NCBI GenBank assembly: GCA_003577315.1
Contig: QEVK01000006.1
Span: 60,251-124,250 of the forward strand
Source: Hyphomicrobiales bacterium
GTDB taxonomy: Bacteria; Pseudomonadota; Alphaproteobacteria; Rhizobiales; Rhizobiaceae
DNA: 64,000 nt
Direction: 5' to 3'
Part shown: positions 20,641-29,794 of the stretch, in pieces
Position numbering within the stretch: position 1 is the first letter of the stretch
Layout of the letters: each line of letters opens with the position of its first letter
Notes under the pieces: model-generated
What the model saw: only the letters and a program-made list of their open reading frames with translations
Told to the model about the DNA's origin: nothing
The model's database searches: none
Made by a program: the position numbers and the translations under genes

Positions 20641-21104
20641 AGCGGGTCGAGATATTCACCGACGGGGCCTGCTCCGGCAATCCCGGCCCCGGCGGCTGGG
20701 GCGCGATCCTGCGCTTCAACGGCGTGGAGAAGGAGCTGTCGGGCGGCGAGGCCGACACCACCAACAACCGCATGGAGCTGATGGCGGCGATCGAGGCGCT
20801 GAACGCGCTGAAGGAGCCGTGCGCCGTCGATCTCCACACCGATTCAAGCTACGTCAAGGACGGCATCTCGGGCTGGATCGAGGGCTGGAAGCGAAACGGC
20901 TGGAAGACGGCCGCGAGGAAGCCGGTCAAGAACGCCGAGCTGTGGCAGGCGCTGGACGAGGCGCGCCGCCGCCACAAGGTGGCGTGGCACTGGGTCAAGG
21001 GCCATGCCGGCCACCCCGAGAACGAGCGGGCGGACGAGCTCGCCCGTCTCGCCATGGCGCCGTTCAGGAAGGGGAAGAGGATCGTTCGGCCGGTGGAGCC
21101 CTGA
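20637..21104 (+). CDS. rnhA: Ribonuclease HI
   Basis: RNase HI cleaves the RNA strand of RNA-DNA hybrids. The 155-residue protein has the catalytic acids in [17 protein letters not shown] (Asp), [13 protein letters not shown] (Glu), [13 protein letters not shown] (Asp) and [11 protein letters not shown] (Asp), plus the basic handle [16 protein letters not shown] and the conserved VKGHAGH. ATG 20637 overlaps the thrB stop, so translation is coupled. It converges with the peroxiredoxin gene. Confidence 0.96.
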   Translation: MKRVEIFTDGACSGNPGPGGWGAILRFNGVEKELSGGEADTTNNRMELMAAIEALNALKEPCAVDLHTDSSYVKDGISGWIEGWKRNGWKTAARKPVKNAELWQALDEARRRHKVAWHWVKGHAGHPENERADELARLAMAPFRKGKRIVRPVEP

Positions 21105-21115
21105 GCGCCGGAAGC

Positions 21116-21601
21116 TCAGAGCTGGTCGATCAGCGCCGCGGCGCCCGAACTGGCGACCGTGCCCGGCGCGTCCTCGATGTTGAGGGCGGTGACGACGCCG
21201 TCCTCGACGATGGCCGAGAAGCGCTTCAGCCTGAGCCCGAGGCCCGCCCTGGAAAGGTCGATGTCGAGGCCGGCCGCCCTGGCGAAGTCGCCGCTGCCGT
21301 CGGCCAGGAACAGGATCTTGCCGTCGCCGCCGCTGGCGCGCGCCCAGGCCGACATGACGAACACGTCGTTGACCGCCACCACGGCGATCTCGTCGACCCC
21401 ACGCGACAGGATGGCGTCGCGGTTCTCGATATAGCCGGGCAGGTGGTTGTTGTTGCAGGTGGGCGTGAACGCGCCCGGCACGCCGAACAGCACCACCTTC
21501 CTGCCGGCGAAGATTTCGGCCGTGGAGACCTCCTTCGGGCCGTCGGCGGTGCTGGTCTTGAAGGTCGTGTCCGGCAGTTTCTGGCCAACGGCAATGGTCA
21601 T
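21116..21601 (-). CDS. Peroxiredoxin, Prx5/AhpE-like
   Basis: A 161-residue thiol peroxidase of the Prx5 group that reduces hydrogen and alkyl peroxides. The peroxidatic cysteine is in FGVPGAFTPTCNNNHLPGY, a standard Prx5 motif; the supporting Arg region and ADGSGDFARAAGLDIDL match the family. A classical resolving cysteine is not evident, since I see only the single cysteine, so a one-Cys mechanism using an external thiol is likely. It is a single gene, convergent with rnhA. Confidence 0.93.
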   Translation of the reverse strand: MTIAVGQKLPDTTFKTSTADGPKEVSTAEIFAGRKVVLFGVPGAFTPTCNNNHLPGYIENRDAILSRGVDEIAVVAVNDVFVMSAWARASGGDGKILFLADGSGDFARAAGLDIDLSRAGLGLRLKRFSAIVEDGVVTALNIEDAPGTVASSGAAALIDQL

Positions 21602-21716
21602 GCGTCACCTCTGATCGGGAAGCGGGTTGGGGGGATGGACGCCGCAGCGTTAGCGGCTCGTGGCGGCGATGGCAACCGGGCCCGTCGGGGAGAGGGGTCG
21701 GGCGGGCGCAGGCGCG

Positions 21717-22523
21717 CTATGGCAGCTTCAGGCGGCCGCTGACGGCGCCGGCATCGGTGACGAGCGTGTAGGCGAGCTCCTCGCCGGCGGCGCGGGCCGG
21801 CAAATGGGTCGACAGGGGCACGCGAAACAGCGTGCGCGACCCGTCGGCCGCCCTCTCCGGCGCGCCGAGCGCCAGCGTCTGCGTGCCGGCCACGAACAGG
21901 TCGAGCGCGCGCGCGCCCTCGGGCAGCGCGGCCTCGACGACGACGGCCCCGTCCACGACCTCGACCACCCTGGCCGAGAAGCCGGGCCTTGCCGGCTCGG
22001 GCAGGGCGGCGAAGGCGCCCTCCACCACGGCCGCATGCTCGGGATCGTCGGTGCCGGCGCCGGGGTCGAAGGACAGCGTCGCCTGCACGGGGATGCAGAT
22101 CGTCTCGCACACGCCGAGGAAGACGCTGGCCTGAAGCCGCGCAGGCGCCGCCGCGCCGTCGGGCAGCGCCAGCGTCAGCGCCAGCGACACCGGATGGTCG
22201 TAGCCCGCCCACGGCGCATAGCCGTCGTCGAAGCGGCGCGGGGCGGGAAAGCCGATCTCGACCGCGGCCTCCTTTGCGCCCACCGCCGCGGCAAATGTCG
22301 GCGGCACGCCGGAGGCGCCGGGATCGAGCCAGTAGGTCTTCCAGCCCGGCTTGAGCCTGATCTCGAGCGCGCCGCGCAGGTGGCCGGCCGCGTCGGGCCG
22401 GCCGCTGGTGACGACGCGGATCGATCCGCCCTCGACATGGTGCCAGCCGCTGGAGGCCGCCTGCGCGCCGAAGGCGGGCAGGACGGCAAGGCACAGGCAG
22501 GGCAGGAAGGCCGAAAAGCGCAT
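21717..22523 (-). CDS. Exported DsbD N-terminal-domain-like protein
   Basis: A 268-residue protein with a signal peptide (LPCLCLAVLPAFGAQA). The mature part resembles the N-terminal domain family of DsbD and ScsB: GLRGALEIRLKPGWKTYW-type start, the GYDHPVSLALTL strand region and the paired cysteines in GVCETICIPVQATL. The membrane and thioredoxin domains of a full DsbD are absent, so it probably works with a separate transporter as a periplasmic thiol carrier, perhaps in copper handling. That role is inferred. ATG 22523 is chosen because it begins the signal peptide. Confidence 0.82.
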   Translation of the reverse strand: MRFSAFLPCLCLAVLPAFGAQAASSGWHHVEGGSIRVVTSGRPDAAGHLRGALEIRLKPGWKTYWLDPGASGVPPTFAAAVGAKEAAVEIGFPAPRRFDDGYAPWAGYDHPVSLALTLALPDGAAAPARLQASVFLGVCETICIPVQATLSFDPGAGTDDPEHAAVVEGAFAALPEPARPGFSARVVEVVDGAVVVEAALPEGARALDLFVAGTQTLALGAPERAADGSRTLFRVPLSTHLPARAAGEELAYTLVTDAGAVSGRLKLP

Positions 22524-22677
22524 GGGGGGAATGTGATGGGCCGCGCGCGGTTTCGCAACCCGGACGGCGCGCCGGCCCATCATAATTGCGTGAGGCGGCC
22601 GCGAGCGGCGAAGCGGCGCGGAAAAGCCGGTCGATGACGTCTTTCGCATCGGCCGGAAACGCGATAGCCTTCCCGTC

Positions 22678-23286
22678 ATGGATCTGCTGGGCAGAAAGAA
22701 AGGCGCCGCGCGCAGCGGCTTCCTCGACGACCAGTTCCTCATCGCCATGCCGGGCATGAAGGACGAGCGCTTCGCGCGCTCGGTGATCTACATCTGCGCC
22801 CACAGCGAGGAAGGCGCGATGGGTCTGATCATCAATCAGGTCCAGCAGCTCCTGTTCCCCGACCTGCTCGTCCAGCTCGGCATCCTCGACGAGAGCCAGG
22901 CGATCCGCCTGCCGCCGCGCGCCCGCGACCTCGTCGTGCGCCATGGCGGCCCGGTCGACCGCAGCCGCGGCTTCGTGCTGCACAGCGACGACTACATGGT
23001 CGAGTCCTCCATGCCCGTCTCCGACGAGGTCTGCCTGACGGCGACGGTCGACATCCTGCGCGCCATCTCGATGGGCAGCGGGCCGCGCCACGCGCTGATG
23101 GCGCTGGGCTATTCCGGCTGGGGGGCGGGCCAGCTGGAGAACGAGATCGCCGAGAACGGCTGGCTGACCTGCCCGGCCAGCGTCGACCTTCTGTTCGACC
23201 CCGACATCGAGCGCAAGTACGACCGCATCCTCGCCTCGATCGGCATCAACCCGGCGCATCTGAGCATCGACGCCGGCCACGCCTGA
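22678..23286 (+). CDS. YqgE/AlgH family protein
   Basis: A 202-residue cytoplasmic protein of the UPF0301 family. Family motifs are [25 protein letters not shown] near the start, [29 protein letters not shown], and [19 protein letters not shown]. The biochemical function is not firmly known; AlgH was first linked to alginate regulation in Pseudomonas. The gene is divergent from the DsbD-domain gene, with a 154-base shared upstream region. Confidence 0.93.
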   Translation: MDLLGRKKGAARSGFLDDQFLIAMPGMKDERFARSVIYICAHSEEGAMGLIINQVQQLLFPDLLVQLGILDESQAIRLPPRARDLVVRHGGPVDRSRGFVLHSDDYMVESSMPVSDEVCLTATVDILRAISMGSGPRHALMALGYSGWGAGQLENEIAENGWLTCPASVDLLFDPDIERKYDRILASIGINPAHLSIDAGHA

Positions 23287-23386
23287 CGCGACTGCATCCC
23301 CACCCCGCTTGCCCGAAGAACGGACCGGCGGGCGGATGACGGGCAGTTGCGCCCCGGGGAGGGGGGTCGAAACGGCCTGTGCGCCC

Positions 23387-26275
23387 TTATGCCTTGACCA
23401 GCGGGAACTGCTCCTTGAGCAGCTTGAGCGCGGCGTCCGCCTGGATCGGCGGGCCGAACAGGAAGCTCTGGACGTATTCGCAGCCCATCTGGCGCAGCTC
23501 CAGCGCGTCGTTCTCGTCGGCGACGCCCTCGGCCACCACCGACAGGCCGAGCTCGTGCGCCATGCCGACCATGGAGCGCAGCAGCACCGAGCGCTTGGCG
23601 CTGGTGTCGTCGATGAAGCTCTTGTCGATCTTGATCGTGTCGAAGGGAAAGCGCGTCAGGTAGGACAGCGACGAATAGCCGGTGCCGAAATCGTCGAGCG
23701 ACAGGCCGATGCCGATCTGCTTGAGCTTGCCCAGGATGTGGGCCGACTGCTCGGGATTGTCCATGACCAGCGATTCCGTCAGCTCCAGCCGGAAGCAGCG
23801 CGGCTTGATGTTGGCGCGCGCCACCACCGAGCGCACGTCGCTGACGAGGTCGCGGCGGATCAACTGCCGGCTCGACAGGTTGACGGAGACCGACAGCGGC
23901 ACCTCGCCGACCTGCTTCTGCCACGCGGCGAGGTCGTCGGCGGCCTGCTGCATGGCGAACAGGCCGAGCTGGACGATCAGGCCGCAATTCTCGGCGACGG
24001 GGATGAAGTCGGCCGGCGGGATCGGGCCGCGGCGCGGATGCTCCCAGCGCAGCAGCGCCTCGAAGCCGGCGATGGAGCGGTCCTCCAGCCGCACGATGGG
24101 CTGGTAGGCGAGCCGCAGCTCCCGCCGCTCGACGGCGCGGTGGAGGTCGGATTCGAGCTGGAGCCGGTCGGTGCCGACCGAGCGGAAGGCCGGCCGGAAC
24201 GGCTCGATGCGGTCGCCGCCGAAGCGCTTGGCCTGGTGCATGGCAAGCTCGGCGTCCTTGACCATGTCGCCGGCATTGGCCTGCGAGGCCGTCCACGAGA
24301 CGAGGCCGAGCGAGGCCGACAGCACGATCTCGCGCTTGGCGAAGGTGATCGGCGCGTTGATCGCCTGCTTCATCGCCTCGGCCACGGCCGCGACGCGGGT
24401 CGGGTCCTGCTCCGACAGAAGCAGCATGGCGAACTGGTCGCCGCCGAAGCGCGACAGCGAATCCTGCGGCTTGAGCAGGCGGTGCAGGCGGCGCGCGATG
24501 GTGAGCAGTATGGTGTCGCCGGCCGAGATGCCGAGCCCGTCATTGACCTGCTTGAAGCGGTCGATGTCGACGACGATGACGGTCGGGCGCACGCTCTCCT
24601 CGGCCTTGGCGACCGCGATCAGCGCCTCCAGCCGGTCGAGGAACAGCTCGCGCGTCGGCAGGCCGGTGAGGTTGTCGTGGACGGCGTCGTGCAAGAGCCG
24701 CTCCTCGGCCTTCTTCTGCTCGGTGACGTCGACCAGCGTGCCTACGCAACGGATGATCTCGCCGTCCGAGCCGATGATCGGCCGCGCCTTGAGCGTGAAC
24801 CAGTGATAGTGGCCGTCGGCGCCGCGCATGCGGAAGGACTGCGACACGCGCCCGCGCCGGTGCTCGAGGATGACGTCGAGCGTGGTGCGGAAGGTGTCGC
24901 GGTCGTCGGCGTGCAGCGCCGGCAGCCAGTTGCGCGCCGGGCCGCTGAGGCTGCCCTGCGGCAGGCCGAGCTGGCGCGACACGTCCGGCCGGGTCACGAC
25001 GCGGTCGCGCAGCACGTCCCAGTCCCACACCGTGTCGCCCGAGCCGGTGACGGCCAGCGCCTGCCGCTCCATGTCGCTGAACAGGCCCTGATGCAGCGCG
25101 CCGCCGGCGAAGGCGTGCTGCATGACGGTGAAGCCGATCAGGAGGATGATGAGCACCAGCCCGCCGCCGAGCGCCGGCTGGGCGATGTCGTTGTCGAGCG
25201 CGCCGGTGACGGCCATCCACGACCCCGCCAGCCATACCAGGATCATCAGCCAGCTCGGCACCAGCATGATGGCGCGGTCGTAGCCCTGGACCGACAGGTA
25301 GGTGATGATGCCGATGCCGATCAGCGCCGTCAGCGCGAAGGAGAAGCGCGCGATGCCCGAGGCGACGGACGGGTCGAACAGAAGCACGCCCGACAGGGCG
25401 AGCAGCGCCAGCACCCAGGTGAAGGCGCCGTAGCTGAAATGCAGGTGCCAGCGGTTGAGGTTGAGATAGGTGTAGAGGAACACCACCAGCGTGGCCGCGA
25501 GCGCGATCTCGGTTCCGGCCCGCCACAATCGCTCCGAGCCGGCGGTCATCTCCATCACCTGGTTGAGGAAGCCGAAATCGATGCAGATATAGGCCAGCAC
25601 CGCCCATGACAGCGCCGCCGTCGCCGGGAACATCGACGTGCCCTTGACCACGAACAGGATGGTCAGGAACAGCGCCAGAAGCCCGGCGATGCCGATGACG
25701 ATGCCGCGGAACAGCGTGTAGGAGTTGATGGTGTCCTTGTAGGCCTCCGGCTCCCACAGATAGACCTGCGGCAGGCGCGGCGACGACAGCTCGGCGATGA
25801 AGGTGACGATGGAGCCGGGGTTGAGCGTGACGAGGAAGATGTCGGCGTCGCGGCTGGCCTGGCGGTCGAGCGCGAAGCCCTCGCTAGGCGTGATGGCGGC
25901 GATGCGATTGGAGCCGAGGTCGGGCCAGATCAGGCCGGAGCCGACGAGGCGGTAGTGCGGCGCCACGATCAGCCGGTCGAGCTGGCGGTCGGTGGTGTTG
26001 GCGAGCGCGAACACGGCCCAGTCGCCGCTGGAGCGCTCGTCCAGCGCCTCGACCTCGATGCGTCGCACGATGCCGTCGATGCCGGGCGCGGTCGAGATCT
26101 GGAAGTTCTGGCCCTGGTTGCGGTAGATCTCGACCGCCCGCGACAGGTCGAGCGCCACGTCCTCGCGGCTGATCTTGATCGGCTCGATGGCCGTGGCGGG
26201 AAAGGACAGCACCAGGAAGAGCAGCGCCAGGAAAGCGCCTGCGAGCCGTCGTCCCGTTCGCGTCGTCGCCGTCAA
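23387..26275 (-). CDS. Membrane sensor with PAS, GGDEF-like and EAL domains (c-di-GMP phosphodiesterase candidate)
   Basis: A protein of about 962 residues. A signal or first span (LAGAFLALLFLVLSFPATA) leads to a periplasmic domain of about 170 residues, then roughly eight membrane spans resembling a 7TMR sensor, a PAS domain (VWDWDVLRDRVVTR, HYHWFTLKARPI-like), a GGDEF domain and an EAL domain. The cyclase motif is changed to FGGDQF, so synthesis is doubtful. The EAL domain is canonical (GFEALLRWEHP, DDFGTGYSSLSYL, KIDKSFIDD), so c-di-GMP breakdown is likely. No ATG fits; TTG at 26275, with GAGAGG eight bases before, starts 4 bases after the GNAT stop. Confidence 0.85.
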   Translation of the reverse strand: MTATTRTGRRLAGAFLALLFLVLSFPATAIEPIKISREDVALDLSRAVEIYRNQGQNFQISTAPGIDGIVRRIEVEALDERSSGDWAVFALANTTDRQLDRLIVAPHYRLVGSGLIWPDLGSNRIAAITPSEGFALDRQASRDADIFLVTLNPGSIVTFIAELSSPRLPQVYLWEPEAYKDTINSYTLFRGIVIGIAGLLALFLTILFVVKGTSMFPATAALSWAVLAYICIDFGFLNQVMEMTAGSERLWRAGTEIALAATLVVFLYTYLNLNRWHLHFSYGAFTWVLALLALSGVLLFDPSVASGIARFSFALTALIGIGIITYLSVQGYDRAIMLVPSWLMILVWLAGSWMAVTGALDNDIAQPALGGGLVLIILLIGFTVMQHAFAGGALHQGLFSDMERQALAVTGSGDTVWDWDVLRDRVVTRPDVSRQLGLPQGSLSGPARNWLPALHADDRDTFRTTLDVILEHRRGRVSQSFRMRGADGHYHWFTLKARPIIGSDGEIIRCVGTLVDVTEQKKAEERLLHDAVHDNLTGLPTRELFLDRLEALIAVAKAEESVRPTVIVVDIDRFKQVNDGLGISAGDTILLTIARRLHRLLKPQDSLSRFGGDQFAMLLLSEQDPTRVAAVAEAMKQAINAPITFAKREIVLSASLGLVSWTASQANAGDMVKDAELAMHQAKRFGGDRIEPFRPAFRSVGTDRLQLESDLHRAVERRELRLAYQPIVRLEDRSIAGFEALLRWEHPRRGPIPPADFIPVAENCGLIVQLGLFAMQQAADDLAAWQKQVGEVPLSVSVNLSSRQLIRRDLVSDVRSVVARANIKPRCFRLELTESLVMDNPEQSAHILGKLKQIGIGLSLDDFGTGYSSLSYLTRFPFDTIKIDKSFIDDTSAKRSVLLRSMVGMAHELGLSVVAEGVADENDALELRQMGCEYVQSFLFGPPIQADAALKLLKEQFPLVKA

Positions 26276-26279
26276 GCCC

Positions 26280-26882
26280 CTAGCCTCTCGTCTCGCTGCC
26301 GCCGGGCCGCGCCTCGCCGGCGATCCGGGCATAGATGTAGTGATCCTGCCAGGTTCCGTTGATGCGCAGGTAGGACCGCAACAGTCCTTCCCGCTCAAAT
26401 CCGGCTTTTTCAAGCACGCGGATCGAACGTGCGTTGCCCGGAATACAGGCCGCCTCGATGCGGTGCAACCTCATGGTGCCGAAGGCGTGGGCGACGAGCG
26501 TGCGCACGGCGTCCTGCATGTAGCCGCGCCCGGCATGGCGCTCGCCCGTCCAGTAGCCGATCTGCGCCGACTGCGAGACCCCGTAGCGGATGTTGCCCAT
26601 GGTGATGCCGCCGACCAGCCGGCCGGTTGCGTTCTCGAAGATGAGATAGGCGATGGCCGTGCCGGCGGCGAAGTCCTCGCGGTAGCGGCGCATGCGCTGG
26701 CGCCAGCCGGAACGCTCCAGCTCGTCGCTCGCCCAGCGCGGCTCCCACGGCTCGAGGAAGGCGCGGCTTTCGCGCCGCAGCGCCGCCCATTCGAGATAGT
26801 CGGAATGCCGCGGCGCGCGCAGCAGCACATATTCGCCCCTCAGCGCCGGCGGCTCGCGGCGAAGGAGGGGCAGGGCGAGCAT
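26280..26882 (-). CDS. GNAT family N-acetyltransferase, RimJ-like
   Basis: A 200-residue acetyltransferase of the RimJ/RimL group, which acetylates protein N-termini or small substrates using acetyl-CoA. Visible elements are LRGEYVLLRAPRHSDYLEWAAL at the start, IGYWTGERHAGRGYMQDAVRTL (acetyl-CoA pyrophosphate loop) and the HRIEAACIPGNARSIRVLEKAGF motif near the C-terminus. It lies between the M16 peptidase and the c-di-GMP gene on one strand, a common rhizobial order; co-transcription is likely. Confidence 0.9.
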   Translation of the reverse strand: MLALPLLRREPPALRGEYVLLRAPRHSDYLEWAALRRESRAFLEPWEPRWASDELERSGWRQRMRRYREDFAAGTAIAYLIFENATGRLVGGITMGNIRYGVSQSAQIGYWTGERHAGRGYMQDAVRTLVAHAFGTMRLHRIEAACIPGNARSIRVLEKAGFEREGLLRSYLRINGTWQDHYIYARIAGEARPGGSETRG

Positions 26883-26897
26883 GGCCGGCGGCAGAGG

Positions 26898-28190
26898 TCA
26901 GACGGCGAGCTTGTGCGGCGCCGGCGCGGTGCCGGAAAGGCTGTCGCCGATGGCCTCGAAGGCCGGCAGCGCCGACACCGGGCCGATGGCGGCGACCGTC
27001 GGCCGGGTCGAGAACAGGCGCGAGGAAAGGTCGGTCAGCCGCTCGACGGTGAGCTTCGACAGCCTGTCGACCAGCTCCTCCGTGCCGATCGGCCGGCCGA
27101 ACAGGAGCATCTGCCGCGCGATCTGCGAGGCGCGGCTGGCCGCGCTCTCGTGCGACATCAACAGGCCGGCGCGATACTGGGCGCGGGCGCGGTCGAGCTC
27201 GTCCTGGCGGATGTCCTCGCCGGCGCGGCGCAGCTCGTCGACGATGACGGGGATGAGTTCGGCGATGTCGTCCTTGCCGGTGGCGGCATGGATGCCGAAG
27301 ACGCCGGTGTCGGAGAAGCCCCAGTGGAAGGCGTAGACCGAATAGCACAGGCCGCGCTTCTCGCGCACTTCCTGGAACAGGCGCGACGACATGCCCCCGC
27401 CCAGGATCATCGACAGCACCTGGCTGGCGTAGAAGTCGCGCACGTGGTAGGCGCGGCCCTCGAAGCCGAGCACGATCTGCGCGTCCATCAGGTCGCGGCC
27501 CTCGCGGAAGTCGCCGCCGACATAGGCGGCCGCCTGCGGCGGCTCGGCCGCGGCGTGGGAACGGAAGGAGCCGAGCTTCTTCTCGACCTCGCGCACGAAC
27601 GCATCGTGGGCGACGCCGCCGGCGGCCACCACCACCATGCGCTCGGCGCCGTACTGGCGCTCCATGAAGGCGTGAAGCTGCGCCGAGGTGAAGGATTCCA
27701 CCGTCTGCGGCGTGCCGAGGATCGAGCGGCCCAGCGCCTGGTTGTGGAAGGCAGTCTCGGTGAAGCGGTCGAAGACGATGTCGTCGGGCGTGTCGTGGGC
27801 GGCGCCGATCTCCTGCAGGATGACGTGCTGCTCGCGCTCAAGCTCCTGCGGGTCGAACAGCGAGTCGGTCAGGATGTCGGCGAGGATGTCGATGGCCAGC
27901 GGCACGTCGTCCTTGAGCACGCGGGCATAGAAGGAGGTGGTCTCGACGCTGGTGGCGGCGTTGATCTCGCCGCCGACGTCCTCGATCTCGGAGGCGATCT
28001 TCCAGGCGCTGCGGCCGCCCGTGCCCTTGAAGGCCATGTGCTCGAGAAGGTGGGCGAGCCCGTGCTCGTCCTGGCGCTCGTTGCGCGCGCCCGACCTGAC
28101 CCAGACGCCCAGCGCGACCGATTCGACGTGTGGAAGGGTTTCCGTGGCGACCGTCAGGCCGTTCGACAGACGGCTTACCTCGACACCCAT
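26898..28190 (-). CDS. M16 family zinc metallopeptidase (mitochondrial processing peptidase-like)
   Basis: A 430-residue insulinase-type protease. It begins VEVSRLSNGLTVATETLPHVESVALGVW and carries the inverted zinc motif in GLAHLLEHMAFKGT, with the downstream Glu in INAATSVETTSFYARVL. The C-terminal half includes the R/Y substrate-binding region (GLCYSVYAFHWGFSDTG). These proteins resemble the beta subunit of the mitochondrial processing peptidase; bacterial substrates are unknown. ATG 28190 is used; GTG 28196 is an alternative. thrC ends immediately upstream. Confidence 0.94.
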   Translation of the reverse strand: MGVEVSRLSNGLTVATETLPHVESVALGVWVRSGARNERQDEHGLAHLLEHMAFKGTGGRSAWKIASEIEDVGGEINAATSVETTSFYARVLKDDVPLAIDILADILTDSLFDPQELEREQHVILQEIGAAHDTPDDIVFDRFTETAFHNQALGRSILGTPQTVESFTSAQLHAFMERQYGAERMVVVAAGGVAHDAFVREVEKKLGSFRSHAAAEPPQAAAYVGGDFREGRDLMDAQIVLGFEGRAYHVRDFYASQVLSMILGGGMSSRLFQEVREKRGLCYSVYAFHWGFSDTGVFGIHAATGKDDIAELIPVIVDELRRAGEDIRQDELDRARAQYRAGLLMSHESAASRASQIARQMLLFGRPIGTEELVDRLSKLTVERLTDLSSRLFSTRPTVAAIGPVSALPAFEAIGDSLSGTAPAPHKLAV

Positions 28191-28196
28191 TTGCAC

Positions 28197-29675
28197 TCAG
28201 CTCCCCGACCGCATCCGCGCCGCCCCCAAGGCTGCCCTTGTCAGCCGGCTGATATGATCTTCCACCATTTTCGGGTCGGAGGGAAGCACCGTGTAGCGCT
28301 CCTGCCGCTCCATCAGGTCGCCGAGCCAGGCGGGCAGGGCCGGCCGCACGCCGCAGGCCGCCTCCACGGCGGAAGGGAACTTGGCCGGATGGGCGGTGGA
28401 CAGCACCACCATGGGCGCCGCGCCGCGCACGGCCTCGGGCGCGACCTTTGCCCCCGCCGCGTCGCGCGCGACCCTTGCCCGCGCCGCGTCGCGCGCGACC
28501 TTGATCGCCGTCGCCGTGTGCGGGTCGATCAGGTAGCCGGTGCCGGAAAGCACGGCGCGGATGGTCGAGGCCGTCTCCTCGATGGTCGAGCGGCCGGCGT
28601 CGAAGTCGCGGCGGATAGCCTCCAGCGTGCCCTCCGGCACGGCGAAGCGGCCGGCCTGCTTCAGCCCCTGCATGGCGCGCAAGACAGACTCCGCGTTGCG
28701 GCCCGACGCCTCGTAGAGCAGCCGCTCGAAATTGGACGAGACCTGGATGTCCATCGAGGGCGAGGTGGTCTCGACCACGCCGCGCGTCTCGTAGACGCCG
28801 GAGGCGAGCGTGCGCGCCAGGATGTCGTTGTCGTTGGTGGCGATCACCAGCCGCTCGACGGGCAGGCCCATGCGCCTGGCCGCGTAGCCGGCGAAGATGT
28901 CGCCGAAATTGCCCGTCGGCACGGTGAAGGAGACCGGCCGGTCCGGCGCGCCGAGCGAGAGCGCGGCGGAGAAGTAGTAGACGATCTGGGCCATGATGCG
29001 CGCCCAGTTGATCGAGTTGACGCCGGCGAGCGCGACACGATCGCGGAAGGCATGGTGGTTGAACATGCCCTTCACGATGTCCTGGCAGTCGTCGAAATTG
29101 CCTTCGACGGCGATGGCGTGGACGTTGGGCGCCGTCGAGGTCGTCATCTGCCTCTGCTGCACGGCCGAGACGCGGCCGTGCGGGAACAGGATGAAGATGT
29201 CGGTGCGGTCCCTGCCCGCGAACGCCTCGATCGCCGCGCCGCCGGTGTCGCCCGAGGTCGCGCCGGCGATCGTCGCCCGCTCGCCGCGCTCGGCCAGCAC
29301 ATGGTCCATCAGCCGGGCGAGGAGCTGCATCGCCACGTCCTTGAAGGCGAGCGTCGGCCCGTGGAAAAGCTCAAGCACGAACTCGTTGCCGCCCGTCTGG
29401 ACCAGCGGGCAGACCGCGTCGTGGCGGAAGGTGGCGTAGGCCTCGCGCACGATTGCACCGAAGGTGCGCTCGTCGATCTCGCCGCCGAGGAAGGGGGTGA
29501 GCAGCCGCACCGCGAGCTCGGGATAGGGCAGGCCGCGCAGGGCGCGGATGTCGTCGTGGCCGAGCTGCGGCCACTCGGCCGGCACGTAGAGGCCGCCGTC
29601 GCGGGCCAGCCCCGCCAGAAGAACGTCGCGAAATCCGAGTTCGGGCGCGCTGCCCCTGGTGCTCACATAGCGCAT
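28197..29675 (-). CDS. thrC: Threonine synthase
   Basis: ThrC converts O-phosphohomoserine to threonine with pyridoxal phosphate. The 492-residue, long-form enzyme starts MRYVSTRGSAPELGFRDVL and has the PLP lysine in GPTLAFKDVAMQLLARL, SGDTGGAAIEAF, NSINWARIMAQIVYYF and VPTGNFGDIFAGY. Near residue 400, between the LIDPHTATA segment and the conserved LSTAHPAKF, three nine-residue units of the type K/R-V-A-R-D-A-A-x-A are inserted, coded by a 27-base tandem repeat. This is unusual but in frame. Ends next to the M16 gene. Confidence 0.95.
   Translation of the reverse strand: MRYVSTRGSAPELGFRDVLLAGLARDGGLYVPAEWPQLGHDDIRALRGLPYPELAVRLLTPFLGGEIDERTFGAIVREAYATFRHDAVCPLVQTGGNEFVLELFHGPTLAFKDVAMQLLARLMDHVLAERGERATIAGATSGDTGGAAIEAFAGRDRTDIFILFPHGRVSAVQQRQMTTSTAPNVHAIAVEGNFDDCQDIVKGMFNHHAFRDRVALAGVNSINWARIMAQIVYYFSAALSLGAPDRPVSFTVPTGNFGDIFAGYAARRMGLPVERLVIATNDNDILARTLASGVYETRGVVETTSPSMDIQVSSNFERLLYEASGRNAESVLRAMQGLKQAGRFAVPEGTLEAIRRDFDAGRSTIEETASTIRAVLSGTGYLIDPHTATAIKVARDAARARVARDAAGAKVAPEAVRGAAPMVVLSTAHPAKFPSAVEAACGVRPALPAWLGDLMERQERYTVLPSDPKMVEDHISRLTRAALGAARMRSGS
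28441..28503 (-). repeat. 27-base in-frame tandem repeat inside thrC
   Basis: Two near-identical 27-base units (28441-28467 and 28468-28494) are followed by the start of a third. Because 27 is a multiple of three the reading frame is kept and the protein gains nine-residue units. Units differ at a few bases, so the expansion is not brand new or is under drift. Confidence 0.8.
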
Positions 29676-29794
29676 GATCTGCCGTCCCGTTGCGCGCCCG
29701 GCGGCGCGGTCGTCGAAAAACCGCAATCGCGCGGTCGCCTTTTTCCTGCGGCGTTGGTATAGAACGCCAGCTTTGCATGAGGGAAGTGCTGTTC

